Source: Pseudactinotalea terrae
Lineage (GTDB): Bacteria > Actinomycetota > Actinomycetes > Actinomycetales > Beutenbergiaceae
DNA: 64,000 bases
Direction of reading: 5' to 3'
NCBI RefSeq assembly: GCF_009733845.1
Contig: NZ_WNXZ01000003.1
Span: 62,001-126,000, forward strand
Part shown: piece after piece, positions 51,780-63,285 of the stretch
Layout: each line of letters opens with the position of its first letter
How positions within the stretch are numbered: position 1 is the stretch's first letter
Translations under genes and position numbers: made by a program
The notes under the pieces: model-generated
What the model was told of the DNA's origin: nothing
The model's input: only the letters and a program-made list of their open reading frames with translations
Databases searched by the model: none

Positions 51780-51817
51780 CCGTCGAACCAAGCTCGCTTC
51801 GCTCGACGGTTCGGCGG
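51780..51817 (+). other. Hairpin in the rpsQ-rplN gap
   Basis: CCGTCGAACC and GGTTCGGCGG can pair (one G-U) around an 18-nt loop; a smaller GGCC-TTC-GGCC lies at 51731. This breaks the otherwise compact cluster and may mark partial termination, RNA processing or a regulatory site for the downstream spc genes, for instance S8 or L14 feedback. No T-tract follows. Confidence 0.45.
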
Positions 51818-51905
51818 GCCTCCGGCGGTAGGCAGCCAGACCAAGACCAGATCTGTTCGGCCAGGCTCGTAGGGATACGAGAACCGGCATGACAAGGAGA
51901 ATCCA

Positions 51906-52274
51906 GTGATTCAGCAGGAGTCGCGACTGAAGGTCGCCGACAACACGGGTGCCAAGGAGATCCTTTGCATCCGTGTGCTCGGCGGTTCCGGTCGTCGTTA
52001 CGCCGGCATCGGCGACACGATCGTCGCCACCGTCAAGGATGCGATCCCGGGCGGCAACGTCAAGAAGGGCGATGTCGTCAAGGCGGTCATCGTGCGCACC
52101 ACCAAGGAGCGCCGTCGTCCGGACGGGTCCTACATCAAGTTCGACGAGAACGCAGCCGTCATCCTCAAGGCTGACGGCGAGCCGCGCGGCACGCGCATCT
52201 TCGGCCCGGTGGGCCGCGAGCTGCGCGACAAGCGGTTCATGCGCATCGTCTCCCTGGCACCGGAGGTGCTCTGA
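51906..52274 (+). CDS. rplN: 50S ribosomal protein L14
   Basis: A 122-residue L14 at the inter-subunit face. [18 protein letters not shown], the [19 protein letters not shown] strand and [10 protein letters not shown] are conserved. GTG 51906 follows AAGGAGA. It begins the spc half of the cluster. Confidence 0.97.
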   Translation: MIQQESRLKVADNTGAKEILCIRVLGGSGRRYAGIGDTIVATVKDAIPGGNVKKGDVVKAVIVRTTKERRRPDGSYIKFDENAAVILKADGEPRGTRIFGPVGRELRDKRFMRIVSLAPEVL

Positions 52275-52277
52275 GCC

Positions 52278-52616
52278 ATGGCGAAGATCAAGAAGGGCGA
52301 CCTCGTCGTCGTCATCACCGGCCGCGACAAGGGCCAGCAGGGCCGCGTGCTCGAGGTCCAGGAATCTGGGCGCGTCGTTGTCGAGGGCGTGCAGCGCGTG
52401 AAGCGTCACACCAAGGTGTCGCAGAGCCAGCGCGGCACCCGTAGCGGTGGCATCGAGACCGTCGAGGCCCCGATCCACGTCAGCAACGTGATGCTCGTCG
52501 ACCCCGAGACCAAGCGTGGCACGCGGGTCGGCTACCGCAACGAGCAGGTCGAGCGCGACGGCCGCACCAAGACCCAGCGGGTCCGTGTGGCGCGACGCTC
52601 CGGTAAGGACATCTGA
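52278..52616 (+). CDS. rplX: 50S ribosomal protein L24
   Basis: A 112-residue assembly initiator. The KOW motif is [20 protein letters not shown] near the start and [16 protein letters not shown] follows. It starts 3 bp after rplN and its last base is shared with the rplE start (TGATG). Confidence 0.97.
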   Translation: MAKIKKGDLVVVITGRDKGQQGRVLEVQESGRVVVEGVQRVKRHTKVSQSQRGTRSGGIETVEAPIHVSNVMLVDPETKRGTRVGYRNEQVERDGRTKTQRVRVARRSGKDI

Positions 52617-53203
52617 TGACCACCACAGAGATCAACGAGACCGAGCGCGCGCCGAAGACCGCGCCGCGCCTGAAGTCGGTCTACCGCGCGGACATCGCTC
52701 CTGCCCTCAAGGAGGAGTTCGGTCACGCGAACCCGCACCAGGTCGCCGGCCTCGTCAAGGTCGTCGTCAACATGGGTGTCGGGGACGCGGCTCGCGACTC
52801 GAAGCTGATCGAGGGTGCGGTCCGTGACCTCACGCTGATCACGGGTCAGAAGCCCGTCGTCACCAAGGCGCGCAAGTCCATCGCTCAGTTCAAGCTGCGC
52901 GAGGGTCAGCCGATCGGCACGCACGTCACGCTGCGCGGCGACCGCATGTGGGAGTTCCTGGACCGGCTGCTCAGCTTCGCGCTGCCCCGCATCCGTGACT
53001 TCCGCGGGCTGTCGAGCAAGCAGTTCGACGGCAACGGCAACTACACCTTCGGTCTGACGGAGCAGTCGATGTTCCACGAGATCGACCAGGACAAGATCGA
53101 CCGGGTTCGCGGCATGGACATCACCGTCGTGACCACGGCCACCACCGACGACGAGGGCCGTTCGCTGCTCCGCCGTCTCGGCTTCCCCTTCAAGGAGGAC
53201 TGA
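52616..53203 (+). CDS. rplE: 50S ribosomal protein L5
   Basis: A 195-residue 5S rRNA-binding protein. [40 protein letters not shown] and the end LLRRLGFPF are diagnostic. TGATG overlap with rplX indicates coupling. rpsZ follows by 1 bp. Confidence 0.97.
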   Translation: MTTTEINETERAPKTAPRLKSVYRADIAPALKEEFGHANPHQVAGLVKVVVNMGVGDAARDSKLIEGAVRDLTLITGQKPVVTKARKSIAQFKLREGQPIGTHVTLRGDRMWEFLDRLLSFALPRIRDFRGLSSKQFDGNGNYTFGLTEQSMFHEIDQDKIDRVRGMDITVVTTATTDDEGRSLLRRLGFPFKED

Positions 53204-53204
53204 C

Positions 53205-53390
53205 ATGGCGAAGACTGCGCTGATCCAGAAGGCGAACCGCAAGCCCAAGTTCGCGGTGCGCGCCTACACCCGGTGCAACCGGTGCGGACGTCCGCACTCC
53301 GTGTACCGCAAGTTCGGCCTGTGCCGAGTGTGCCTGCGGGAGATGGCCCTGGCGGGCCAGCTCCCGGGCGTGACCAAGAGCAGCTGGTAA
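53205..53390 (+). CDS. rpsZ: 30S ribosomal protein S14, zinc-binding type Z
   Basis: A 61-residue S14 with four zinc cysteines, Cys24/Cys27 (CNRC) and Cys40/Cys43 (CRVC). It is the short zinc-dependent form; a zinc-free paralogue, if present, is not in the window. It starts directly after rplE. Confidence 0.97.
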   Translation: MAKTALIQKANRKPKFAVRAYTRCNRCGRPHSVYRKFGLCRVCLREMALAGQLPGVTKSSW

Positions 53391-53468
53391 ATCGAACGTC
53401 GTAGGTCCACGAAGGACGCCGCGAAGCGGTGCCGAGTGGAAACCCCGACGAGGAAGGGCTGAGGCCCG

Positions 53469-53867
53469 ATGACAATGACAGACCCCATCGCCGACATGTT
53501 GACGCGTCTGCGCAACGCAAACTCGGCGTACCACGAGACGGTCTCCATGCCGTTCTCCAAGCTGAAGTCGCACATCGCGGAGATTCTCCAGGCGGAGGGC
53601 TACATCGCCTCCTGGAGCGTCGCTGACGCCGAGGTGGGCAAGACGCTGACCCTGGACCTCAAGTTCGGGCCGAACCGTGAGCGCTCGCTCGCTGGTGTGC
53701 GTCGTGTGTCCAAGCCCGGTCTGCGCGTGTACGCAAAGTCCACCAACCTGCCCAAGGTGCTCGGCGGCCTCGGCGTGGCGATCCTGTCCACGTCCTCAGG
53801 TCTGCTCACCGACAAGCAGGCGGCCAAGAAGGGCGTGGGTGGGGAAGTCCTCGCCTACGTCTGGTGA
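53469..53867 (+). CDS. rpsH: 30S ribosomal protein S8
   Basis: A 132-residue 16S central-domain binder that is the spc-operon repressor in E. coli. [41 protein letters not shown] and [22 protein letters not shown] are diagnostic. AAGGGCTGAGG precedes the ATG. It lies 78 bp after rpsZ. Confidence 0.97.
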   Translation: MTMTDPIADMLTRLRNANSAYHETVSMPFSKLKSHIAEILQAEGYIASWSVADAEVGKTLTLDLKFGPNRERSLAGVRRVSKPGLRVYAKSTNLPKVLGGLGVAILSTSSGLLTDKQAAKKGVGGEVLAYVW

Positions 53868-53880
53868 GGGAGGTACCGAC

Positions 53881-54420
53881 ATGTCCCGCATCGGCAAGAT
53901 TCCGGTCACCGTGCCTTCTGGCGTCGACGTCACCATCGACGGCGCCCAGGTGACGGTCAAGGGGCCCAAGGGCACCCTTTCCCACAGCATCCCCACCCCC
54001 ATCACGGTGGACTTCGGCGACGACGGCGCCCTCGTGGTGACCCGCCCCAACGACGAGCGTGAGTCGCGCTCGCTGCACGGCCTCACCCGCACCCTCCTCG
54101 CGAACCTGGTCACGGGTGTGACCGCTGGTTACGAGAAGAAGCTCGAGATCGTCGGCACCGGTTACCGCGTCATCTCGAAGGGCAACTCCCTGGAGTTCGC
54201 TCTCGGGTTCTCGCACCCGGTCGTCGTCGACGCCCCCGAGGGCATCTCGTTCGCAGTCGAGGGTCCCACCAAGTTCACCGTCTCCGGCATCGACAAGCAG
54301 CAGGTCGGTGAGGTCGCCGCGAACATCAGGAAGATCCGCAAGCCCGAGCCCTACAAGGGCAAGGGTGTGCGGTACGCGGGCGAGCAGGTCCGCCGCAAGG
54401 TCGGAAAGGCTGGTAAGTAG
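53881..54420 (+). CDS. rplF: 50S ribosomal protein L6
   Basis: A 179-residue L6 near the factor-binding site. [16 protein letters not shown] at the start, [19 protein letters not shown] and the C-terminal [16 protein letters not shown] are diagnostic. GGGAGGTA lies upstream of ATG 53881; earlier in-frame starts lie inside rpsH and are rejected. Confidence 0.97.
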   Translation: MSRIGKIPVTVPSGVDVTIDGAQVTVKGPKGTLSHSIPTPITVDFGDDGALVVTRPNDERESRSLHGLTRTLLANLVTGVTAGYEKKLEIVGTGYRVISKGNSLEFALGFSHPVVVDAPEGISFAVEGPTKFTVSGIDKQQVGEVAANIRKIRKPEPYKGKGVRYAGEQVRRKVGKAGK

Positions 54421-54422
54421 CC

Positions 54423-54803
54423 ATGGCTGGTATCAAGGGCGTCCGCACTGGCGGAGGCAAGCGCACCGCGCGTGCGCGCCGGCACCTCCGGCTGCGCAAG
54501 CGGATCCACGGCACCCCGCAGCGGCCGCGTCTGGTCGTCAACCGCAGCGCACGCCACATGGTCGCGCAGCTGGTCGACGACACCACGGGCACGACCCTGG
54601 CGTCGGCGTCCACCCTCGAGGTCGACGTCCGCGCGGCCGAGGGTGTGAAGACCGACAAGGCACGCCTGGTCGGTGAGCTGGTCGCTGAGCGCGCCACCGC
54701 CGCGGGCATCACCGCCGCCGTGTTCGACCGGGGCGGCAACGCCTACCACGGTCGCGTGGCCGCGGTTGCCGATGGTGCTCGCGAGAAGGGCCTCGCCCTG
54801 TGA
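54423..54803 (+). CDS. rplR: 50S ribosomal protein L18
   Basis: A 126-residue 5S rRNA-binding protein. [20 protein letters not shown], the N-terminal basic region, and the end [20 protein letters not shown] are diagnostic. It starts 2 bp after rplF. Confidence 0.97.
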   Translation: MAGIKGVRTGGGKRTARARRHLRLRKRIHGTPQRPRLVVNRSARHMVAQLVDDTTGTTLASASTLEVDVRAAEGVKTDKARLVGELVAERATAAGITAAVFDRGGNAYHGRVAAVADGAREKGLAL

Positions 54804-54840
54804 GCATCTCGAAGAACGTCAACGAGCAAAGGAACGCATG

Positions 54841-55530
54841 ATGGCTGCTCCGCAGCGTGGCGGCCGCACTGGCGGCCCGAACACCGGCACCGCCGGCGGC
54901 GGCGACCGTAACGAGCGCTCCGGCGACCGCAACGACCGCCGCGGCGGTCGGGGCGGGGACCGTCGTCGCGACGACGCCCAGGCGAGCAACTTCGTCGAGC
55001 GTGTCGTGACGATCAACCGCGTGTCCAAGGTCGTCAAGGGCGGTCGGCGCTTCAGCTTCACGGCGCTGGTCGTCGTGGGTGATGGCGACGGCACCGTCGG
55101 CGTCGGCTACGGCAAGGCCAAGGAGGTGCCCGCGGCGATCGCCAAGGGTGTCGAGGAGGCCAAGAAGAACTTCTTCAAGGTGCCGCGGATCCAGAACACG
55201 ATCCCGCACCCGGTCCTCGGTGAGGCTGCGGCCGGCGTGGTCTTCCTGCGCCCGGCCAGCCCCGGTACCGGCGTTATCGCCGGTGGCCCGGTGCGCGCCG
55301 TGCTGGACTGCGCCGGCATCCACGACGTGCTGAGCAAGTCGCTCGGCTCGACGAACGCGATCAACATCGTCCACGCCACCGCCCAGGCGCTGCGCAACCT
55401 GGAGCGCCCGGAGTCGGTCGCGGCCCGCCGTGGCCTCCCGCTGGAGGATGTCGCTCCGGCGGCGCTGCTCCGCGCACAGGCCGAGGGTCGGGCTGCCAAG
55501 GCGGCTGAGAAGGAGGCTGCGGCGTCATGA
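54841..55530 (+). CDS. rpsE: 30S ribosomal protein S5
   Basis: A 229-residue S5 involved in accuracy and mRNA unwinding. The N-terminal ~45 residues are an Arg/Gly/Asp-rich extension; the core begins [20 protein letters not shown], with [16 protein letters not shown] and [12 protein letters not shown]-like loop ([16 protein letters not shown]). ATG 54841 is 7 nt after AAAGGA; the ATG just before it (54838) is an equal alternative. It overlaps rpmD by 4 bp. Confidence 0.95.
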   Translation: MAAPQRGGRTGGPNTGTAGGGDRNERSGDRNDRRGGRGGDRRRDDAQASNFVERVVTINRVSKVVKGGRRFSFTALVVVGDGDGTVGVGYGKAKEVPAAIAKGVEEAKKNFFKVPRIQNTIPHPVLGEAAAGVVFLRPASPGTGVIAGGPVRAVLDCAGIHDVLSKSLGSTNAINIVHATAQALRNLERPESVAARRGLPLEDVAPAALLRAQAEGRAAKAAEKEAAAS

Positions 55531-55712
55531 CACAGCTCAAGGTGACCCAGACGAAGTCGCAGATCGGCGGCAAGCAGAACCAGCGCGCCACGCTTCGCTC
55601 GCTCGGTCTCAAGCGCGTCGGTCAGACTGTCGTGATCGAGGACCGTCCCGAGCTTCGTGGGATGGTCAACACGGTGGCGCACCTCGTCGCCGTCGAGGAA
55701 GTCGAGGACTGA
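55527..55712 (+). CDS. rpmD: 50S ribosomal protein L30
   Basis: A 61-residue L30. [20 protein letters not shown] and [20 protein letters not shown] are diagnostic. Its ATGA start overlaps the rpsE stop, and rplO follows at one base distance. Confidence 0.97.
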   Translation: MTQLKVTQTKSQIGGKQNQRATLRSLGLKRVGQTVVIEDRPELRGMVNTVAHLVAVEEVED

Positions 55713-55713
55713 C

Positions 55714-56196
55714 ATGGCTACCAAGAAGTCAGAGGAGAGCACCAAGGGTGCGACCTCGCTGAAGGTGCACCACCTGCGTCCGGCCCCCGGCGCCCACACC
55801 CCCAAGACCCGCGTGGGTCGCGGTGAGGGCGGCAAGGGCGGCAAGACCGCAGGTCGCGGTACCAAGGGAACGAAGGCGCGCTACCAGGTGCCGGCACGCT
55901 TCGAGGGTGGCCAGACCCCCCTCCACATGCGGCTGCCCAAGCTGCGCGGCTTCAAGAACGCGTTCCGGGTCAGCTACCAGGTCGTGAACCTGGACAAGCT
56001 GAGCGAGCTGTACCCCGATGGCGGCACCGTCACCGTCGAGGACCTCGTGTCCAAGGGTGCGGTGCGCGCTGGCCACAAGGTCAAGGTTCTCGGCACCGGT
56101 GACCTGAGCGTCAAGCTCGACGTGACCGTGGACGCCTACTCGGCATCGGCGAGCGAGAAGATCGCTGCCGCTGGCGGGACCGCTTCCCAGATCTGA
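55714..56196 (+). CDS. rplO: 50S ribosomal protein L15
   Basis: A 160-residue late-assembly protein. [40 protein letters not shown] and [18 protein letters not shown] are conserved. The last gene before secY; a hairpin follows, so secY and adk may be partly separate. Confidence 0.96.
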   Translation: MATKKSEESTKGATSLKVHHLRPAPGAHTPKTRVGRGEGGKGGKTAGRGTKGTKARYQVPARFEGGQTPLHMRLPKLRGFKNAFRVSYQVVNLDKLSELYPDGGTVTVEDLVSKGAVRAGHKVKVLGTGDLSVKLDVTVDAYSASASEKIAAAGGTASQI

Positions 56197-56201
56197 GCCC
56201 G

Positions 56202-56237
56202 ACGGCGGGGCGGCCTCGTATGGGGCCGCCTCGCCGT
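56202..56237 (+). terminator. Hairpin between rplO and secY
   Basis: ACGGCGGGGCGGCC pairs with GGCCGCCTCGCCGT (one G-U) around TCGTATGG, and TTCTC follows. A likely full or partial terminator 5 bp after rplO. Confidence 0.7.
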
Positions 56238-56314
56238 TCTCGGGTTAGGGTCAGGGCCGACCCCAACGCCACTCAGCCAGGTCTCGGTATCGGGACCCTG
56301 CCGCAGGAGGATCA

Positions 56315-57628
56315 TTGCTCGGCGCATTCATTCGCGCGTTCCGCACCCCGGACCTGCGCCGCAAGCTGTTGTTCACGCTGGCGATCATGGCCATCTTCCG
56401 CGCGGGATCGTTCATCCCGACCCCCGGTATCGACTACGGGAACGTGCAGCAGTGCGTCGACCCGATCGGCACCGGCGCCACGCAGGACGTGCTCAGCCTC
56501 GTCAACCTCTTCTCCGGTGGCTCGCTGCTCCAGCTGAGCGTGTTCGCCCTGGGGATCATGCCGTACATCACGGCGAGCATCATCGTGCAGCTCCTCCGGG
56601 TGGTCATTCCCCGTTTCGAGGCGCTGCACAAGGAGGGCCAGTCCGGCACGGCGGTCCTCACGCAGTACACGCGCTACCTGACGATCGGGCTCGCGATCCT
56701 GCAGGCGACCACGATCATCACGGTCGCGCGGAGCGGGCAGCTGTTCCCCGACTGTGCGGTGGCGACGCAGGTGATCCCGGATCAGTCGGTGATCACGCTG
56801 CTGATCATGATCATCACGATGACCGCCGGCACCGGCCTGATCATGTGGCTGGGTGAGCTCATCACCGAGCGAGGCGTGGGCAACGGCATGTCGCTGCTGA
56901 TCTTCACCGCCATCGCGGCGAGCTTCCCGGGCGGCGTGCAGCAGATCGCCACCTCGAACAACGGGTTCGGCAAGGTCGTCCTGTTCACGCTGATCTCGGC
57001 CGTGGTGATCGTGCTGGTCGTGTTCGTGGAGCAGTCGCAGCGCCGCATCCCGGTGCAGTACGCCAAGCGCATGGTCGGGCGTCGGACCTACGGCGGCAGC
57101 TCCACCTACATCCCGATCAAGATCAACATGTCGGGTGTGATCCCGGTGATCTTCGCGTCATCGCTGCTGGCGCTGCCGGCGCTGGCCGCGCAGTTCTCAC
57201 AGGACCAGACGGCGGGCTGGGTCCAGTGGATCGCGGTCAACCTCCTCGACCCGGGCGCCACGGTCTATCTGGCCGCCTACGGCGTGCTGATCATCTTCTT
57301 CGCGTACTTCTACACGTCGATCACGTTCAACCCGGACGAGGTCGCGGACAACATGAAGCGGTACGGCGGCTTCATCCCCGGTATCCGGGCCGGCCGCCCG
57401 ACGGCGGAGTACCTCCAGTTCGTGATCTCACGGATCACCGCCGCCGGTGCGCTGTACCTGGCCTTCGTGGCGATGATCCCCTCGATCGCGTTCAAGTTCA
57501 TGGGGGTGAACCAGGTGATGGCCTTCGGTGGTGCCTCGGTGCTGATCGTGGTGAGCGTCGGGCTGGAGACCGTCAAGCAGATCGACAGCCAGCTGCAGCA
57601 GCGGCACTACGAAGGGTTCTTGCGATGA
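56315..57628 (+). CDS. secY: Preprotein translocase subunit SecY
   Basis: The channel-forming subunit of the Sec translocon, 437 residues with ten membrane segments. LGAFIRAFRTPDLRRKLLFT at the start, PGIDYGNV, QRRIPVQYAKR in the large cytoplasmic loop, and GIRAGRPTAEYL at the last loop are conserved. TTG 56315 follows CAGGAGGA; no ATG fits better. The stop overlaps adk (ATGA). A partner of the SecE encoded at 16.6 kb. Confidence 0.97.
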   Translation: MLGAFIRAFRTPDLRRKLLFTLAIMAIFRAGSFIPTPGIDYGNVQQCVDPIGTGATQDVLSLVNLFSGGSLLQLSVFALGIMPYITASIIVQLLRVVIPRFEALHKEGQSGTAVLTQYTRYLTIGLAILQATTIITVARSGQLFPDCAVATQVIPDQSVITLLIMIITMTAGTGLIMWLGELITERGVGNGMSLLIFTAIAASFPGGVQQIATSNNGFGKVVLFTLISAVVIVLVVFVEQSQRRIPVQYAKRMVGRRTYGGSSTYIPIKINMSGVIPVIFASSLLALPALAAQFSQDQTAGWVQWIAVNLLDPGATVYLAAYGVLIIFFAYFYTSITFNPDEVADNMKRYGGFIPGIRAGRPTAEYLQFVISRITAAGALYLAFVAMIPSIAFKFMGVNQVMAFGGASVLIVVSVGLETVKQIDSQLQQRHYEGFLR

Positions 57629-58212
57629 CGACGGCGGGCAACGGCACAGTGGCCAGGGTCGTGCTGATGGGCCCTCCTGGGGCCGGCAAGGGCACCCAGG
57701 CGGTGCGCCTGGCCGAGCACCTGGGTGTCCCCGCGATCTCGACCGGCGACATCTTTCGCGCGAACGTGGCCGAGCGCACGGAGCTGGGCCAGCAGGCGCA
57801 GCGCTACATGGACGCCGGTGAGTACGTGCCGGACGAGGTGACCAACGCGATGGTCGCCGATCGGCTCTCGGCCGAGGACGCCGCTACCGGCTTCCTCCTC
57901 GACGGGTACCCCCGCACCGAGGCGCAGGTCGGCGAGCTCGACCGCATGCTGGATGCCGCTGGGGTCTCTCTCGACGTGGTCGTCGAGCTGACGGCCGACG
58001 TCGACGAGCTCGTGAAGCGGCTCCTCGGCCGCGCGGCGGAGCAGGGGCGCTCCGACGACACCGAGTCGGTGATCCGCCGGCGTCTCGAGGTCTACGCCGA
58101 GCAGACAGCGGCGCTCGTCGACCTCTACGAGAGCCGAGGCATCCTCGTACGCGTCGACGGGCTGGGCACGGTCGACGACGTGAGCGCTCGCCTTCTCGAT
58201 GCGCTGAGCTGA
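57625..58212 (+). CDS. adk: Adenylate kinase
   Basis: Interconverts ATP and AMP with two ADP. The 195-residue protein has the P-loop GPPGAGKGTQ, the AMP site TGDIFRAN, DGYPRT (usually DGFPRT), and a short lid (LGRAAEQGRSDDTESVIRRRL) without zinc cysteines, the usual actinobacterial form. It overlaps secY. Normally map, infA, rpmJ and rpsM would follow; here rfbD does. Confidence 0.96.
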   Translation: MTTAGNGTVARVVLMGPPGAGKGTQAVRLAEHLGVPAISTGDIFRANVAERTELGQQAQRYMDAGEYVPDEVTNAMVADRLSAEDAATGFLLDGYPRTEAQVGELDRMLDAAGVSLDVVVELTADVDELVKRLLGRAAEQGRSDDTESVIRRRLEVYAEQTAALVDLYESRGILVRVDGLGTVDDVSARLLDALS

Positions 58213-58240
58213 GCCGGCGCGCACACCGGGTGGTCTGAGG

Positions 58241-59086
58241 ATGCGAGTCGCGGTCACCGGTGCGGGCGGGATGCTCGGCACGGACGCGGTGCTGGCCTTG
58301 CGCGCCCGTGGCCATGACGTGCAGGCGATGTCGCGGCCGACGTTCGACATCGGCGATCGCGCACAGCTCGACGAGATGGCGGCGGCTGCCGACGTCGTCG
58401 TCAACTGCGCGGCCTGGACCGCTGTCGACGACGCCGAGACGCAGGAGCCTGACGCCTTCTGGCTCAATGCGGTCGTACCGCACCTGCTGGCGCTGACGAC
58501 GCACGCGTACGGCGCGGCTCTGGTGCACGTCTCGACCGACTACGTCTTCGACGGCGACGCCGACGAGCCCTACGACGAGGACGCCGCTCTCGCGCCGCGT
58601 TCCGCCTACGGCCGGACCAAAGCAGCGGGGGAGTGGGCGGTCCGGGCAGGCAACCCGAACCACTGGCTGATCCGTACAGCGTGGCTCTACGGAGCCGCGG
58701 GTGGCTGCTTCCCCAAGACGATCGCCCGGCTCGCCGCGGATCGCGACGAGATCCAGGTCGTCGTCGACCAGGTGGGTCAGCCGACCTGGACCGTCGACGT
58801 CGCGACGCAGATCTGCGCCCTCCTCGAGGCTGGTGCGCCGTTCGGGGTCTACCACGCCACCTCGAGCGGCACGGCGTCGTGGCGCGACCTCGCCGAGCGC
58901 GTGGTGGCGGCGTCGGGCGGGCGGGCACGCGTGGAGCCGACGACGAGCGACGCCTTCCCGAGGCCCGCACGGCGACCCGCGTGGTCGGTGCTGGGCCACC
59001 GCCGCTGGCACGAGGCCGGCATCGAACCGATCGGCGACTGGCGTGAACGGTGGGATGCCGCGGCGAGTGCCGTGCTCGCGCCCTGA
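58241..59086 (+). CDS. rfbD: dTDP-4-dehydrorhamnose reductase
   Basis: Makes dTDP-L-rhamnose from dTDP-4-dehydrorhamnose with NAD(P)H, the last step of the pathway. The 281-residue protein has the Rossmann motif GAGGMLG, the STDYVFDGDADEPYDE segment and the YGRTK catalytic pair (YxxxK). It starts 28 bp after adk on the same strand with a GAGG site, so it may be co-transcribed with the ribosomal operon. The other three pathway genes lie downstream. Confidence 0.93.
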   Translation: MRVAVTGAGGMLGTDAVLALRARGHDVQAMSRPTFDIGDRAQLDEMAAAADVVVNCAAWTAVDDAETQEPDAFWLNAVVPHLLALTTHAYGAALVHVSTDYVFDGDADEPYDEDAALAPRSAYGRTKAAGEWAVRAGNPNHWLIRTAWLYGAAGGCFPKTIARLAADRDEIQVVVDQVGQPTWTVDVATQICALLEAGAPFGVYHATSSGTASWRDLAERVVAASGGRARVEPTTSDAFPRPARRPAWSVLGHRRWHEAGIEPIGDWRERWDAAASAVLAP

Positions 59087-59128
59087 AGGGGCGCGCCGTC
59101 GTCGAGATCGCCGCTCTCGCAGCGAAGG

Positions 59129-61478
<2,350 letters not shown>

Positions 61479-61485
61479 CCGGTCC

Positions 61486-62094
61486 TCAGTGCCCCAGGAG
61501 CGCTCGCACCGCGCTCATGGTGGGCAGCAGGCCCTCGGCGCGGGCCACCGCGAGGCCCGGTGCCTCTGTGTCCTTGTCGGAGAGCAGCGGGGTCAAGGGT
61601 GCACCATCCCTCCCCACGGTCGGCCACTCGATGCCCAGGTCGGGATCGAGCGGATCGATGCCGTGCTCCCGCCCGGGTGCGTACGGGGTCGAGCAGAGGT
61701 ACAGCGCGACGCTCTCGTCCTCGAGCGCGACGAAACCGTGGCCGAGACCTTCGCTGATGAAGACTGCCCGGCGGGCCTCGTCATCGAGAACGATGCCTTC
61801 CCATTGCCCGAAGGTCGGGGACCCGACGCGGATGTCCACCACGACGTCCCAGATCGCGCCGCGGGGGCAGGTGACGTACTTGGCCTGCGAGGGCGGTACA
61901 TCGGAGAAGTGGATGCCACGGACCACGCCTGCCTTGGAGACCGACGTGTTGGCCTGTGCGACCTTCAGGGTGCGACCTGTCGCCTGTCTCAACGTCGCCT
62001 CTTGGTACGACTCGAGGAAGCGTCCGCGGGCGTCGTCGAACTGTCGTGGGGTGTAGACCCAGGCACCCTCGATCGACATCGGGGTCATGGTCAT
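61486..62094 (-). CDS. rfbC: dTDP-4-dehydrorhamnose 3,5-epimerase
   Basis: Third step of the pathway. The 202-residue cupin has [20 protein letters not shown] with the catalytic His, [13 protein letters not shown], and [18 protein letters not shown] 62094 overlaps the rfbA stop (ATGA); a second ATG two codons later is possible. In an operon with rfbA. Confidence 0.93.
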   Translation of the reverse strand: MTMTPMSIEGAWVYTPRQFDDARGRFLESYQEATLRQATGRTLKVAQANTSVSKAGVVRGIHFSDVPPSQAKYVTCPRGAIWDVVVDIRVGSPTFGQWEGIVLDDEARRAVFISEGLGHGFVALEDESVALYLCSTPYAPGREHGIDPLDPDLGIEWPTVGRDGAPLTPLLSDKDTEAPGLAVARAEGLLPTMSAVRALLGH

Positions 62095-62966
62095 CGCGAC
62101 GACACCCCGGCGAGCAGTCCCAGGAGGTAGCTGCCGTACCCCGACTTCACCAGCGGCTCGGCGCGCTCCCGCAGCTCGTCGTCGGTGAGGAACCCCTGAC
62201 GCCAGGCGACCTCTTCCGGCGCACCGATCTTGAGCCCGACACGCGCTTCGATCGTGCGCACGTAGTTGGAGGCGTCGTTGAGCGAGTCGAAGGTACCGGT
62301 GTCCAGCCAGGCGGTGCCGCGGGGGAGTACTTCGACCTGGAGTCTGCCGGCCTCGAGGTAGTGCCGGTTGACGTCGGTGATCTCGTACTCACCACGAGCC
62401 GAGGGTTGGAGTGACCGGGCGATCTCGACGACGTCGTTGTCGTAGAAGTAGAGCCCGGGCACCGCGAACCGGCTCTTCGGCTCACGCGGCTTCTCCTCGA
62501 GGGAGAGCGCGCGGCCGGACTCGTCGAACTCGACGACGCCGTACGCCGTCGGATCGGCGACCTCGTAGGCGAAGACGGCGGCACCCTCGATCGCGTGAAA
62601 GCGGCCGAGCCGCGTTCCCATGCCCGGTCCGTAGAAGATGTTGTCACCGAGAACCAGGCACGCCGCCTCGTTGCCGACGAAATCGGCGCCCACGGTGAAC
62701 GCCTGTGCGAGGCCTCGTGGCTCGGGCTGGACGGCGTAGGTGATCGAGACCCCGAACCGGGATCCGCTCCCGAGTACTCGCTCGAACTGTTCTGCGTCCT
62801 CGGGAGTCGTGATGACAAGGACGTCACGAATGCCCGCGAGGAGCAACGTCGACAACGGGTAGTAGATCATCGGCTTGTCGTAGACAGGCACGAGCTGCTT
62901 GCTCACCCCCAGGGTGACGGGGTGAAGTCGAGAGCCGGTCCCGCCGGCCAGGATGATTCCGCGCAT
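62091..62966 (-). CDS. rfbA: Glucose-1-phosphate thymidylyltransferase
   Basis: Joins dTTP and glucose-1-phosphate, the first step to dTDP-L-rhamnose. The 291-residue protein has [48 protein letters not shown], and [14 protein letters not shown] 62966 is the standard start; the longer in-frame extension lacks family residues. It is coupled to rfbC and transcribed away from the exopolysaccharide priming gene. Confidence 0.95.
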   Translation of the reverse strand: MRGIILAGGTGSRLHPVTLGVSKQLVPVYDKPMIYYPLSTLLLAGIRDVLVITTPEDAEQFERVLGSGSRFGVSITYAVQPEPRGLAQAFTVGADFVGNEAACLVLGDNIFYGPGMGTRLGRFHAIEGAAVFAYEVADPTAYGVVEFDESGRALSLEEKPREPKSRFAVPGLYFYDNDVVEIARSLQPSARGEYEITDVNRHYLEAGRLQVEVLPRGTAWLDTGTFDSLNDASNYVRTIEARVGLKIGAPEEVAWRQGFLTDDELRERAEPLVKSGYGSYLLGLLAGVSSR

Positions 62967-63285
62967 GTGCCCATTGTGCCGATCTGGCCACATATCGGAG
63001 GTTTCTCGGGCCGGCAGCTCGTCCGAGATGCCCCAGGCGGAGGAGGTGAGGCGGCCGTTCACCCCTTCACCCCTGCCCGTATCGGGGTATCAACCGTGCT
63101 CACCCGCGCCGACTGGTCGCAGCTGATGGGCAAGTAACTAGCGTTCATAGCAGTCGGGGGAGCCATCGCTTTGTAGCTCCCATGAGGTCGAGCCAATTAC
63201 GGCGGTGGAATGTGTTGAACGGGATCGCAGAGCTCCTGTACGACCAGCTTGCCCCGTGCGCTCGAGAAGAAGGGGGAGCTCAGCG
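62967..63285. other. Intergenic region before the priming glycosyltransferase
   Basis: A 319-bp divergent gap. A weak candidate promoter for the rightward gene is TTGAAC at 63215 and TACGAC at 63239 with 18-bp spacing. I see no gene, RNA or strong repeat here. Confidence 0.4.
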
